Shown here one piece after another: positions 1 through 8,776 of a stretch of DNA of 64,000 nucleotides. A model generated the notes under the pieces. It ran no database searches. It had not been told where the DNA came from and was given only the letters and a program-made list of their open reading frames with translations. The position numbers and the translations under genes are program-made. Origin of the DNA: CAWGYT01 sp963826795 (GTDB lineage Bacteria; Planctomycetota; Planctomycetia; Pirellulales; Pirellulaceae); contig CAWGYT010000014.1 in NCBI GenBank assembly GCA_963826795.1, positions 1 through 64,000 of the forward strand, read 5' to 3'. Position 1 is the first letter of the stretch. Every line of letters begins with the position of its first letter.

Positions 1-190
1 GTTTGTTCGTTTGTTCCCCGAATATTGACACGAAAGTACGGGCAGATAGAATGCCAGCCGGCGGAACTGTCGGCAGTGCCGGATCAAATAAGACTCGTGG
101 CCGCCGGCAGGTTCTGTCCTCTTCGTAAGCCGGTGGTGCTCTTCCACTCGAGAGCACTGTTGTCCTTTGAGACTTCGCGGAAACCGACCG

Positions 191-802
191 ATGAATGACG
201 AGGTGAAGTATCACCGAAGCCTGTCGCGTAATCCGCGTTCCCCGGCGGTCAAAGTGCATATGCTCTACCACGGTTCGGACGGTAGTCCGCACATTCAGAA
301 GGAACAGGGTCACTGGTATTGGAAGGCCGATCAGCGGTTCGTCGACTATGCGACCCTCTGGGAGAAAAGGGAGCGGCGGTTCTTCCCCCATCCCGTCGTG
401 GACAGTTTTGGAACGATCATCGGATATTGGGGCTGGGTGAACGCCTCGACAATCGCTGTGCCCGTCAACGCTCCCACGACCCTAAAATGGACGGCCTATG
501 AGGACCGCGAGGAACGCGAGTATCAGACGGACTTGCGGCTCGACGACATCGTTAACAACTTCCACATCGACCGGACCGGCGGCGGCCATAAGCTTGGTGG
601 ACCCTATCCCGTATTCGTGAGCATCACCGCTCCGAGAACGCCGGAAGGGTCGCGCTGGGCCGGGAATGCCCCCGAGAAATACAACATCATCGTGGATATC
701 GAGGGGCGTGTGGTGGCGGCTACCGACTACGATATCGGAGGAACGAGGTCGCCCTCCAGCGCGTCAAATCCTGCTGCAGACGACCGAGAAAGTCGTTTTT
801 AA
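191..802 (+). CDS. hypothetical protein, 203 aa
   Basis: I do not recognise this protein. The frame is also open upstream to a TTG at 167, but the ATG at 191 is the more ordinary start. The product is soluble-looking, with no signal peptide or membrane segment. It is rich in aromatic and charged residues in its first half (for example WYWKADQRFVDYATLWEKR) and ends in a low-complexity Ser/Ala/Asp tail. The tail after about residue 185 looks unlike the rest and may reflect a lost original stop. No partner gene is adjacent; the next gene on either side is unrelated or absent. Confidence 0.5.
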   Translation: MNDEVKYHRSLSRNPRSPAVKVHMLYHGSDGSPHIQKEQGHWYWKADQRFVDYATLWEKRERRFFPHPVVDSFGTIIGYWGWVNASTIAVPVNAPTTLKWTAYEDREEREYQTDLRLDDIVNNFHIDRTGGGHKLGGPYPVFVSITAPRTPEGSRWAGNAPEKYNIIVDIEGRVVAATDYDIGGTRSPSSASNPAADDRESRF

Positions 803-1402
803 TAGGTACGTCCGAAATCCTTTCCTCAAGTCCCTCGTAAATGGACTGTGGTGACGGACGAGTGCGGGACGAAGAAGGCGGAATCGCGGCAAACGGTCCA
901 AGGGAAGCCGACTTCAGGGCGAGCTATTTTTTTCAATAACTACCTCGTATCGGCACGTTCGGCCTCACAAGTGGCGCCGGCCGCACCAGCACAACCATCG
1001 AGACAAACCGAAGGTCGGAATTTGAGCTTCACAAGCCCACGAGATCTGGCATGTCGACAGGACGCCGGTCCGATTCTCGAATTCGTCGATCGAATCTTCG
1101 TGGCGCGTGCTCAACACCCGTGGCTGTACCTGGAGGACTATCGCGCCGAACGGCGAGACATATCATCCAATCATCCTCTTGGTTGCTAGCGGGCCACTCA
1201 ACTTGGCCGCGATTCAATCACTGACGGTCCCTTAAGTCCACGTTTTCAGCGAACAAAACCATCGTCCGACCCCCTACGGGAATTGGTGACGGTTTACGTA
1301 AGGCGTGATCGCCTTCATCAGCTGGAACTGTGTCGAATCTGACGGAGTGTGAAGCGTCCACGATACCGAACCAACCGAGGTTGTTTCTGTCGGGATTGCC
1401 AT
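803..1402. other. 600 bp without a convincing gene
   Basis: Only short overlapping frames with no recognisable composition or ribosome binding site are present. I see no RNA gene or long repeat here. The right part lies just downstream of the minus-strand metzincin-like gene. Confidence 0.5.
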
Positions 1403-2050
1403 TTACGGCGTCAATTGATCTTTGGGCGGCCACAAGAATGGTTGATAATCGCTGTCCGTTCTTGCGAGGCCGTGCCACCAATCTACAGGTCGTGGCCCCG
1501 TACACCAGTAAGACCGGTAGATTTCATGGACCTGAAAGTTTTCAAGGATATCCGGCGGGCCACCTACTCCTATTTGCATGAGCGTGTCGGCATAGTGTCC
1601 CAATCGACATGCATGGCCGATCTCGTGTAGCAGCACACCCGTGAAGGCGGGTTGTCTCGGATCGATCAGAATCCAGGGAAGCCAGCGTGGATACGTATAA
1701 ATCGTGTGTCCGATTTCAGTCGAACGCAAGGGCGTGAACACCACGATCAACCGGTTTTCGGGCGGTGGGCCATGATAACCCGTCCTGATCAGGTCGCGGA
1801 TCTGTTCCAGTTGATTCAGGTACCCAGAGGAGTTGACGAATATGGAATCGTAGAAGTCGAGTCCATATATGTTGGTGCCCCAATCCAAATCAAGCGTGTA
1901 TTTTCGCAAGACTTGAATCGCTAAATTAATTTCATTGAATGTGTGAAGGTACTGCATCATATTTGAGAGAATTTGCTTCGACCAATATGCTCTAATGCGG
2001 ACGGCATTGCCGCCATACGCTGGCTGTGGGGCGTCCAGAAATGATGTCAT
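1403..2050 (-). CDS. metzincin-like putative zinc metalloprotease, 215 aa
   Basis: The protein contains HEIGHACRLGH at residues 142-152, which fits the extended HExxHxxGxxH zinc site of metzincin peptidases, with His142, His146 and His152 as ligands and Glu143 as general base. A Met at residue 158 (DTLMQIG) lies where a Met-turn could fall, although it is closer to the third His than usual. No signal peptide or propeptide is seen, so it may act inside the cell or be a domain-only form. The ATG at 2050 is preceded by an AGGAAG ribosome binding site about 7 nt upstream. The motif is seen directly. Family membership is inference, and activity is unproven because the rest of the protein is unfamiliar. 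Confidence 0.6.
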   Translation of the reverse strand: MTSFLDAPQPAYGGNAVRIRAYWSKQILSNMMQYLHTFNEINLAIQVLRKYTLDLDWGTNIYGLDFYDSIFVNSSGYLNQLEQIRDLIRTGYHGPPPENRLIVVFTPLRSTEIGHTIYTYPRWLPWILIDPRQPAFTGVLLHEIGHACRLGHYADTLMQIGVGGPPDILENFQVHEIYRSYWCTGPRPVDWWHGLARTDSDYQPFLWPPKDQLTP

Positions 2051-2542
2051 GTTCGAGCTTCCTCAGAAATTAGACCTGCGTTGCGATATTGGCGAACAAC
2101 GTTGTGCCGGATCGGCAGCGTGTCTGGCGTTGCGAAATGATTTGCAGTGGTAGACCCTCAGAAGTGTTGCTGGCCGCACTTCATCTGATGGATCTCATCG
2201 CTGTTCTGCGGCAGATTTTACGATCTGCGCCGAATTTGCATGTAGGGCCGCGGCACGGTGACGTAATGGGTGGCCCGCTCATTTCCATTTCAATCTTCAT
2301 TCCTCGGAGCATAGGTCGGTTCCCAGTCTGCGTACGGGTTTCCTAACGTGCTCCGCGGCCGAGTGCGGGCCGCTTTCCATTCCGACGGCGCTGATGTGTC
2401 CTCGCGGTCTGCTTGCCGTTGGCAAGTTGTTAGTCCGGTCAGAGGGACACCGCCAATCGGCAAGTTGTCTCTCGCTCGATAGCACAGCGGCCGTTCTGCA
2501 TGGCGATCTCGGCTCACAAGTACGTTTACGAGCCCAGCTACA
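2051..2542. other. 490 bp without a convincing gene
   Basis: A short minus-strand frame at 2290-2517 ends in GNPYADWEPTYAPRNED, which reads like the C-terminus of a real protein, but its upstream part has poor coding character and no start signal. It could be a gene remnant. Nothing else is recognisable. Confidence 0.3.
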
Positions 2543-3244
2543 TTACGTACGCTGTCGCAGGGTATGCGCGTATTCTTTCAGTGCCATTGGAGCGACCATG
2601 CTGTTGAGCGACAATTCTCCGTTCTTGTCCAATGACAGTTCTGATGAGAATTTTCCAAGGGAAAACCACTCATGTGACGTGAGCAGTCGCGTCGCCGGTC
2701 CTGCACTGGCCGATCCACTTGTTCGGCCATCGAGAAGGAGCGCTGTATGCGACGACCTATAACAGAGCAAGAACACTTCCAGATTAGGGAAATTGTCGCC
2801 GAATACTTCCCCGCGGATCTTCAGCTTGGTCGGTGTGCCAAAATCGAATTCAGCGTCCACGAATGTGTTGATGTCCGGCGAGGGCTTTATCAACGGATTA
2901 TTGCCAGCGGTGCTCGCGCGAAAGCCGAATTGATCTGGCCCTTGCAATGTAGTGCGTACCACCGTCTTGCTTACTTTTGACGTGCCGACGACTACACTTC
3001 CAATGGTCGGATGAAAATGCGTGCGATCCGCGTTCGCGAAAGTATGGCCGATCCCAAAGCGATTGAACATCACGACGCCGTACGTTCGCGACGTCACATT
3101 CAATGAGGTCGATACGCTTCGGTTGTCACCCGAGAAGGTGCCAAATCCGAGTGAGTAAGGGTTGGCTCGGCCGAATCGAGCAAAAGGCGCGTACCTCCGA
3201 AAGTAAAGGCCGAATACGGGGAATCCGGGATCAAACATTGTCAT
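2543..3244 (-). CDS. hypothetical protein, 233 aa
   Basis: The family is not recognised. The frame is open to 3313, but the Met at 3244 is preferred because AAGGAAGGG, a strong Shine-Dalgarno match, lies just upstream. The protein begins MTMFDPGFPVFGLYFRR and is rich in Thr, Ser, Phe and Gly with alternating hydrophobic residues, suggesting beta structure. There is no signal peptide, transmembrane segment or metal motif. It has no obvious operon partner. The metzincin-like gene on the same strand is about 490 bp downstream. Confidence 0.55.
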   Translation of the reverse strand: MTMFDPGFPVFGLYFRRYAPFARFGRANPYSLGFGTFSGDNRSVSTSLNVTSRTYGVVMFNRFGIGHTFANADRTHFHPTIGSVVVGTSKVSKTVVRTTLQGPDQFGFRASTAGNNPLIKPSPDINTFVDAEFDFGTPTKLKIRGEVFGDNFPNLEVFLLCYRSSHTALLLDGRTSGSASAGPATRLLTSHEWFSLGKFSSELSLDKNGELSLNSMVAPMALKEYAHTLRQRT

Positions 3245-3692
3245 GTCGTGGCCCTTCCTTGCTGGATTAGCCGAACCGCACGGCATGCCAGTTAGCATTT
3301 CTTGAACGATCACCTACAATCCAGAAATTGCAGGTATGCCAATGTCCCAGAACGACATGGCAGTCATCAGAGCAACAAACTCCCACGAATACGAGCGTGC
3401 TTGATCCTTACGTTCAACGGGGAAGTTCCCTTGCCGAACAAAGAATATGGCCGCGGAACATTGCGAGATTTCCTCGGGAGTGGAATGTATCCGCAGAGGT
3501 CGCTTCTGTCAAGCAATCGCTGCAAGCGAGTCGGAGCGTAACCGGTGAGAGCGGGAATGAGAACGCAGTCGAATACTATTGGGACACAGCTCAGTTGCCA
3601 GCGCTATGCGGGACGAGCACTTGCCCGTCCTTCAAAGGGCATCGGCATAGGCGGCGCACTCGGGACAGGCGTTGCCGGCTGCCCCCCGCACA
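3245..3692. other. 450 bp without a convincing gene
   Basis: This stretch lies between the hypothetical gene's start and the intron remnant. Several short plus-strand frames overlap here but none has a ribosome binding site or familiar composition. Part of it, next to 3693, may be the 3' end of the group II intron remnant (domain VI and exon). Confidence 0.4.
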
Positions 3693-3725
3693 GATCCGTA
3701 CATGAAGGATTCCCTCATACGGCTC
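3693..3725 (-). ncRNA. group II intron domain V-like hairpin (remnant)
   Basis: Read on the minus strand, this 33-nt stretch starts GAGCCGTATGAGGG, has a short loop, and returns with CTTCATGTACGGATC. That matches the form of the catalytic domain V hairpin of bacterial group II introns (5' GAGCCGTATG paired with 3' CATGTACGG-TC). It lies immediately downstream of a reverse-transcriptase-like peptide fragment in the same orientation, as expected for an intron with its encoded protein in domain IV. Domains I-III and most of the protein are missing, so it cannot be an active intron. Confidence 0.55.
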
Positions 3726-3736
3726 TTGCTGCAAGT

Positions 3737-3815
3737 CGAGCGCGAAATCGGTAGCCGAAGCTGGCATCATCGAACACCGCCTCGAAAATAGGTTCCAGCC
3801 GATTCTGTCGTGCAG
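3737..3815 (-). pseudogene. fragment of group II intron reverse transcriptase/maturase
   Basis: One minus-strand frame reads RLEPIFEAVFDDASFGYR, close to the conserved reverse-transcriptase block of group II intron proteins (LEPIFE...SYGFRPGR). The frame is closed by stops on both sides and covers only about 25 residues, so this is a relic. Its position directly before the domain V-like hairpin supports the reading as an internally deleted intron. Confidence 0.5.
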
Positions 3816-4146
3816 ACTCGACCTTGGCTCACCTTTGGCCGACCGGTTCATGGTCGGGATCGCTCCCTTGATCACGGCCCGGTACTTCTCCTCAAACGCT
3901 TCGGATTTCACCTCTCGGCCGCCGCGTCAACGAACCGTGAGAGTTTGCTGGGACTCCACCGTTGATCGCTGCCCTTTGTCGCTTTCCGCGTTCCAACGGG
4001 TCGAATCGCAGGAGTCCCACACGAGGCGGTTGCTCATGCCCTGCACCAGCCGGCAAGAGCTGCACGTCAGCACCCTCGCCGCAGCCAGCGTGTGATCAAA
4101 GAAGACCACCGAGATCCCGCAGACACCATAAAACGGACCCCGCGCC

Positions 4147-4420
4147 TTTGGACCTCTGTCCGCTGAGGATTCAGGAAGACGATCCGCAGCAACTCGGCGC
4201 GGTGCGTGCGCGTCTTCCTTGGCGAGCCTCGGACAAGGGGCTGCTGGCGATCAGCCTGGAAAAGTCTCTGGAACTGCTCGACTGGACGGGTCGGCAGATT
4301 GGCTCGCCGAGCCAGGGCTCGATTCCCGCGTCGCTGAGCACCGATCCTCGAGCGGCTGGGGATCCGGGCGGAGTACCGGATGGAAAGTGTCCGCCGGTTC
4401 GGCCCTATCGTCGGTTCACC
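4147..4420 (+). pseudogene. eroded C-terminal remnant of the RAYT transposase
   Basis: The translation contains EDDPQQLGAVRARLPWRASD and LELLDWTGRQIG, aligning with the C-terminal third of the two intact RAYT transposases at 8998 and 24022. The N-terminal HUH domain is absent and the frame breaks after about residue 70 of the match, where the ERLGIQAEHW region becomes scrambled. It is clearly more diverged than the two intact copies are from each other, so it is an older insertion of the same family. Confidence 0.8.
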
Positions 4421-4579
4421 CACTCGGCAGTCGAGAATTCCGTCGTGAACCGTTAAAATGATTCGGAAGGGAACCAGGATCGTGAAACGGTCCGGCGTTA
4501 TTGCTCTTGAGGGCGATTCTTCGACGCCGTATTTATCTAGCCCGTCGCGTGAGAGAACGCCGTTCAATGGAGATAAGCA

Positions 4580-7579
4580 ATGTTCGCACGAGATTCGATC
4601 AAGCGTCGCAGTCAGACTCGTCGGTTATTCGGTGAGGGACTCGAAGCGAGGCGTTTGCTTGCAGGGGACGGATCCTTGCAGCTGGCGCAATTCGAGTCGG
4701 CTGCGGAATTGGAGAGTTTTCTTCTCGAAGATGCCCTCGCCCGTTGGGAGGGATTGTTTGGACAGCCAAGTTGGGGGTGGTGGGGTGGTCCCATCCTGGC
4801 GCCAGGATGTCCCGAGTGTGAGGTCGCGTTCGGCGACGCACCGGGGGTTCCAAATTCGCAAGACCACTCGGATACGAACACGCAAGAAGTCGGCGTGGAC
4901 GAACACGATATCGTCGAAACCGATGGCGACTACTTGTATGTCCTGGCCGGGCAGGAACTGGTGATCGCGGACGCGTGGCAGCCGAGTGAAATGGGCGTGG
5001 TCTCGCGCGTCGAGCTTGACGGTCAACCGGTTGGCGAATACTTGCGGAACGATCGTCTGACCGTCATTTCTACTTCCTTCGACGGTTACATCGAACCGTG
5101 GCAGGGCGGTGTCGCCGACCTGTGGATGCCGGATTATCAAGGGATGTCGCCGAAAGTCATTGTCACGGTGCTGGACGTGGCCGACCGCGCCGCCCCCAAG
5201 ATCGTTCAAAAGACAGAACTCGATGGCTCGTTTGTCGACTCGAGGGCCGTCAACGACTCGGCCTATGTGATCACGAGCGATTCGTTTGGCCTTTCCGAAC
5301 CGCAACTCCATTGCGACGACATTCAAGACGCCGTCCCAGGACCTGCTCGACCGACCGACGATCTACTTTTCGTTCCGCCGTTTGCTTCGCAGTGTGTCTA
5401 CGAAACACGCGAAGAGTACCTCCAGCGCGTCGCGGGCAACGTCCTCGAGCTGGGGCTGCCGAATTACGCGAGCTTCGGCGCCAATGATCGGGTTGGAGAA
5501 ACAGGTTTCATCAGCGAGCCGACTGAGATCTACAAGCCGCTGAGCAAGGAATATTGGAATCTGATCAGCGTCTCGGTCTTCGACATGGCGGGGGACGAAC
5601 CTGGCGCAGCCTCTTCCACGAGCGTACCCACAACGTATTCGACAACCGTATACGGCTCGACCGACAGCCTGTATCTGACCAATCCGGATTGGGGTTCGGG
5701 TTGGGGTGGACAAGAGGCCACGTCAATCCTGAAGTTCGATATGATCGTGGAGGATGCGCGTGTCGATTTGACGGCCGTGGGCCAAGTCCCTGGCCGAGTG
5801 CTCAATTCGTTCTCGATGGACGAATACGATTCAGCAGACGGCAACGAGTACCTTAGGATCGCCACGTCGAACGGATGGGGAGCGGATACGGAGAATCGAG
5901 TCTTTGTTTTGCAGCAGACAGGAGAAGATCTCCAGACGGTGGGGCAGACCGAGCGTCTGGCTCCAGGCGAACAGATCTACTCAGTCCGCTACGTCGGCGA
6001 TATCGCGTATGTGGTCACGTTCCGTCAGGTCGATCCGCTGTTTGCGATCGATATGAGTGTGCCGACGGACCCGCAAGTGAAAGGCGATCTGCACATCCCC
6101 GGTTTTTCGAATTACTTGCAGCCCCTGCGAGACGACTTTTTGATCGGACTCGGTCGCAACGCCGACCCCAATACAGGTCGTGTTCAGGAATTGCAGGTTT
6201 CGCTGTTCAACGTTGCGGATCTATCGGCTCCTCAATTGGCCGATCGCTTTTCGTTTGATGTTCCGGGTTGGGCGTGGTCCGAGGCGTTCAGCGATCATCA
6301 CGCGATTTCGTACTTTCCCGAGTACCAAGTGTTGACCATTCCGATCTCCAATGACGGGTGGGTGTGGATCGACCGCAACTCGGACGGGATCAGTGACATC
6401 CAGTCGTATCGACCGCGTACGGACCTGTACGTATTTAATATTGAGATGCCGTCCGCGTTAACTCCGGACACAAAGCCGTCGATTCAGTTCCTGGGAACGA
6501 TCCAGGACGATGCGGCGATTCGTCGCAGCGTCCGCATCGAGCAGTTCTTGTATTCGATTTCAGACAACTCGGTCAGCGTGCATGAGATCCTGAATCCGAA
6601 GGTACAGATCGCCGAATTGCATTTCGGACAGGAGGACGTGGGCGTACCGATCTTCACGGCCGACCGAGACAGCGATTTCGTACAGGTGGCCATCGCGTCC
6701 CCCGAAAGCACACCGCCTCAGGTGGTCGACATCAAGGTCGGCAGCAGTGATTGGGACGGTGAATTCCTGAATTATCTTGATGCACAACGAGCCGGGGTTG
6801 ATGAGGCCGAGTTGCTGTCGGTCGTGCCGTTCGCCGGCGTCGATCAGATCAAAGTCCAATTCAACGAAGACGTCTATGTCGGCTTTGACGACGTGAGGGT
6901 CATCGGGAAGGACAAGTCACCGTATCCGATTCGCGAGTTCACTTACGATGGCGATACGGCGACTGCCGTCTGGACGTTGGCGGAGCCGATCGATGCCGAC
7001 GCGGTCACCGTTCAGTTGAGCTCGATCGTGGACCTTGCCGGCAACTCACTGGATGGAGACGCCAATGGCCGAGCCGGCGGACGTTTTCAGGCGACCTACA
7101 CGGTACTGCCCGGAGACACCGACGGCGACGGACGCGTTGATCTGGCCGATCTGGCGAACGTGCAAGCCCATGCAGCGCAGGGACTGGACGATCCGGCCTA
7201 CTCATTGGCTCAGGATGTCAACGGCGATCGCCAGATTGACAGCGGAGACTTGATCGTCATTATGTCGAACCTCGGGTCGCAAGTACCCGAATTCGTCGCG
7301 CCGCTTGCCGGCGATGCCAATCGCGACGGAGTCTTCGATTCAACCGACCTCATTCAGGTGATGCAAGCCGGCACGTATCGAACCGGCGAGTATGCCACGT
7401 GGGAGGGCGGTGACTGGAATCGTGACGGTGTGTTCGACGAAGCGGATTTGGTGCACGCCTTTCAAGCGGGGAGCTACCGTAGCGAGCCGGCCGCATCGGT
7501 ACGTGCCATCGATTGGGTTCTGGGCCTCGCAGCGTCCGAGGCGGAAACGGAACGGAAGATGACTAGTGGGGCCAAGTAA
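4580..7579 (+). CDS. exported beta-propeller protein with dockerin repeats, 999 aa
   Basis: This is probably a secreted or cell-surface protein. The N-terminus carries the planctomycete export box LEARRLLAGD at residues 21-30. From about residue 100 the sequence resembles the C-terminal beta-propeller family (Beta_propel), with GVDEHDIVETDGDYLYVLAG near residue 103 and further blade-like repeats to about 700. An Ig-like stretch follows (about 720-835). Two Ca-binding dockerin-type regions end the protein: DTDGDGRVDLADL near 844 with DVNGDRQIDSGDL near 880, and DANRDGVFDSTDL near 911 with DWNRDGVFDEADL near 945. Dockerins usually dock to cohesins; no cohesin is seen here. The ATG at 4580 has GGAG 7 nt upstream. 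Family assignment is by remembered motif, not by search. Confidence 0.85.
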   Translation: MFARDSIKRRSQTRRLFGEGLEARRLLAGDGSLQLAQFESAAELESFLLEDALARWEGLFGQPSWGWWGGPILAPGCPECEVAFGDAPGVPNSQDHSDTNTQEVGVDEHDIVETDGDYLYVLAGQELVIADAWQPSEMGVVSRVELDGQPVGEYLRNDRLTVISTSFDGYIEPWQGGVADLWMPDYQGMSPKVIVTVLDVADRAAPKIVQKTELDGSFVDSRAVNDSAYVITSDSFGLSEPQLHCDDIQDAVPGPARPTDDLLFVPPFASQCVYETREEYLQRVAGNVLELGLPNYASFGANDRVGETGFISEPTEIYKPLSKEYWNLISVSVFDMAGDEPGAASSTSVPTTYSTTVYGSTDSLYLTNPDWGSGWGGQEATSILKFDMIVEDARVDLTAVGQVPGRVLNSFSMDEYDSADGNEYLRIATSNGWGADTENRVFVLQQTGEDLQTVGQTERLAPGEQIYSVRYVGDIAYVVTFRQVDPLFAIDMSVPTDPQVKGDLHIPGFSNYLQPLRDDFLIGLGRNADPNTGRVQELQVSLFNVADLSAPQLADRFSFDVPGWAWSEAFSDHHAISYFPEYQVLTIPISNDGWVWIDRNSDGISDIQSYRPRTDLYVFNIEMPSALTPDTKPSIQFLGTIQDDAAIRRSVRIEQFLYSISDNSVSVHEILNPKVQIAELHFGQEDVGVPIFTADRDSDFVQVAIASPESTPPQVVDIKVGSSDWDGEFLNYLDAQRAGVDEAELLSVVPFAGVDQIKVQFNEDVYVGFDDVRVIGKDKSPYPIREFTYDGDTATAVWTLAEPIDADAVTVQLSSIVDLAGNSLDGDANGRAGGRFQATYTVLPGDTDGDGRVDLADLANVQAHAAQGLDDPAYSLAQDVNGDRQIDSGDLIVIMSNLGSQVPEFVAPLAGDANRDGVFDSTDLIQVMQAGTYRTGEYATWEGGDWNRDGVFDEADLVHAFQAGSYRSEPAASVRAIDWVLGLAASEAETERKMTSGAK

Positions 7580-8056
7580 CTCAACCGACCCGCACGGGAT
7601 GGCGCGAGGGCAAGATCGTACGCCAACGCGGAAAAAAACGAAAAAACGGGGACATTGCTGAAGGGCCCGACGTGGCAGCGGCCGACAACCAGCGCACCGC
7701 GTTCGCAACCAGAGTCCTTGTGCTGCAAAACAACACCGCAACTGTCAGCTGTGCTCGCGCTGTTGGCATCTCGCCTGAAACTCTGAAACCTGTAACGGCA
7801 GTAGCTCTCGCACGTTTGCTGAACCGTGATTTTTCCGCATGTCCAAGCGGAGAAAAAAATCAGTGTTGAATCGCGGATCGATCCGGGTGTCGCCTATCGA
7901 AGGGGCGAACCTTAGAACGAACTATGACAGGCATCCTCGAAAGTCCGTGGACGTAACGGGGTACTAGATGCGTCGTCAAACTGTGGTTTAAGGAGACGCG
8001 ACTTGGCTAATCACAAAATAGCGGTGCGCGCTGACTGAAAGCCCTGGATGATCTGT
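7580..8056. other. 480 bp without a convincing gene
   Basis: A short plus-strand frame at 7672-7869 exists but has no ribosome binding site and no familiar features. No hairpin terminator is obvious after the beta-propeller gene. Confidence 0.45.
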
Positions 8057-8182
8057 TTACTGAGTCTGCTGCCTAACCTTATTCTTCTTTTCCTTTTGCA
8101 GTTTTCGTTTTTCCTTTGGATTGAGCTGGGCTTTCTTCCGTTGTTCCCTTTTGCCTTTGTCTTTACTTCCCTTGTCACCCAT
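8057..8182 (-). CDS. small highly charged protein, 41 aa
   Basis: The frame is open to 8368, but the real start is the ATG at 8182, which has AGGAG at ideal spacing (8 nt). The product begins MGDKGSKDKGKREQRKKAQL and is almost entirely Lys, Arg, Gln, Glu and Asn with no hydrophobic core, so it is probably disordered or a single charged helix. From memory, very similar short MGDKGSKDKGK-type proteins are widespread in planctomycetes as hypothetical proteins. A nucleic-acid-binding role is only a guess from charge. Confidence 0.75.
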   Translation of the reverse strand: MGDKGSKDKGKREQRKKAQLNPKEKRKLQKEKKNKVRQQTQ

Positions 8183-8488
8183 ATCTGTTACTCCTGGATC
8201 GAAAACGAAGGTCTTTCTTAACTCATTCAGGCTCGAACACACCGTGCTCGCGAGGCTCGACTCGCAACCAGCCATAGTATCGGGCGGCTCCGCTACGATC
8301 AACCCGCGCGGGCCAAACGGAGCTTCGAGATGGCGACTCGCAGGATGCAGATTGTCTACGGACTGCAATCGTGAACCCGCCGATGATCGCTCCGTTATTG
8401 CCGTTCAGATACCGAAAAGGGGCGTTTCCTTACGCAATTCAGAAATCAAAGAACGATCCCACGGCTTCTTGGAACGCTCGCCACGACT
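8183..8488. other. 306 bp spacer
   Basis: This lies between the small basic protein gene and the truncated dockerin gene, both on the minus strand. It contains the ribosome binding site and presumably the promoter of the small gene. No other feature is seen. Confidence 0.4.
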
Positions 8489-8775
8489 TCATGCGCCCGC
8501 GTATTGCCGACAGATCGCAATTCCCATTAAGCCAGCCATGAGCATGAAAATGGATTGGGGCTCCGGCACAACTATCGGATGCGGCCCCATCTCATAGCCG
8601 CCATCTTTGAAGGCCGTGACTAGATCCACGGTACCGAATAGACCATCGCCGTCCCAGTCACCTTCGGACCAGCTGGCCACAACATGCTGTTCGTACTTGC
8701 CCGATTGAAACACACCAACGAGATCATTGCTGTTGAACCTGCCGTCGAGGTTGGCGTCGCCGAACGAGGTCTGCT
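8489..8775 (-). pseudogene. C-terminal end of a dockerin/PEP-CTERM exported protein, truncated
   Basis: On the minus strand the frame reads PKQTSFGDANLDGRFNSNDL, then a second dockerin half EGDWDGDGLFGTVDLVTAF, then VPEPQSIFMLMAGLMGIAI and a short basic end. This is the usual finish of a PEP-CTERM protein: Ca-binding dockerin repeats, a VPEP motif, one membrane helix, and Arg. The reading continues without a stop right up to GGAGTTCC at about 8778, where the 5' repeat of RAYT element A begins, so the element evidently removed or displaced the rest of the gene. No start codon survives. Confidence 0.8.
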
Positions 8776-8776
8776 T

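Noticed and set aside
848..1189. Open frame of 113 codons on the plus strand
   Set aside because: No ribosome binding site, no recognisable composition, and equal-length frames occur on the other strand.
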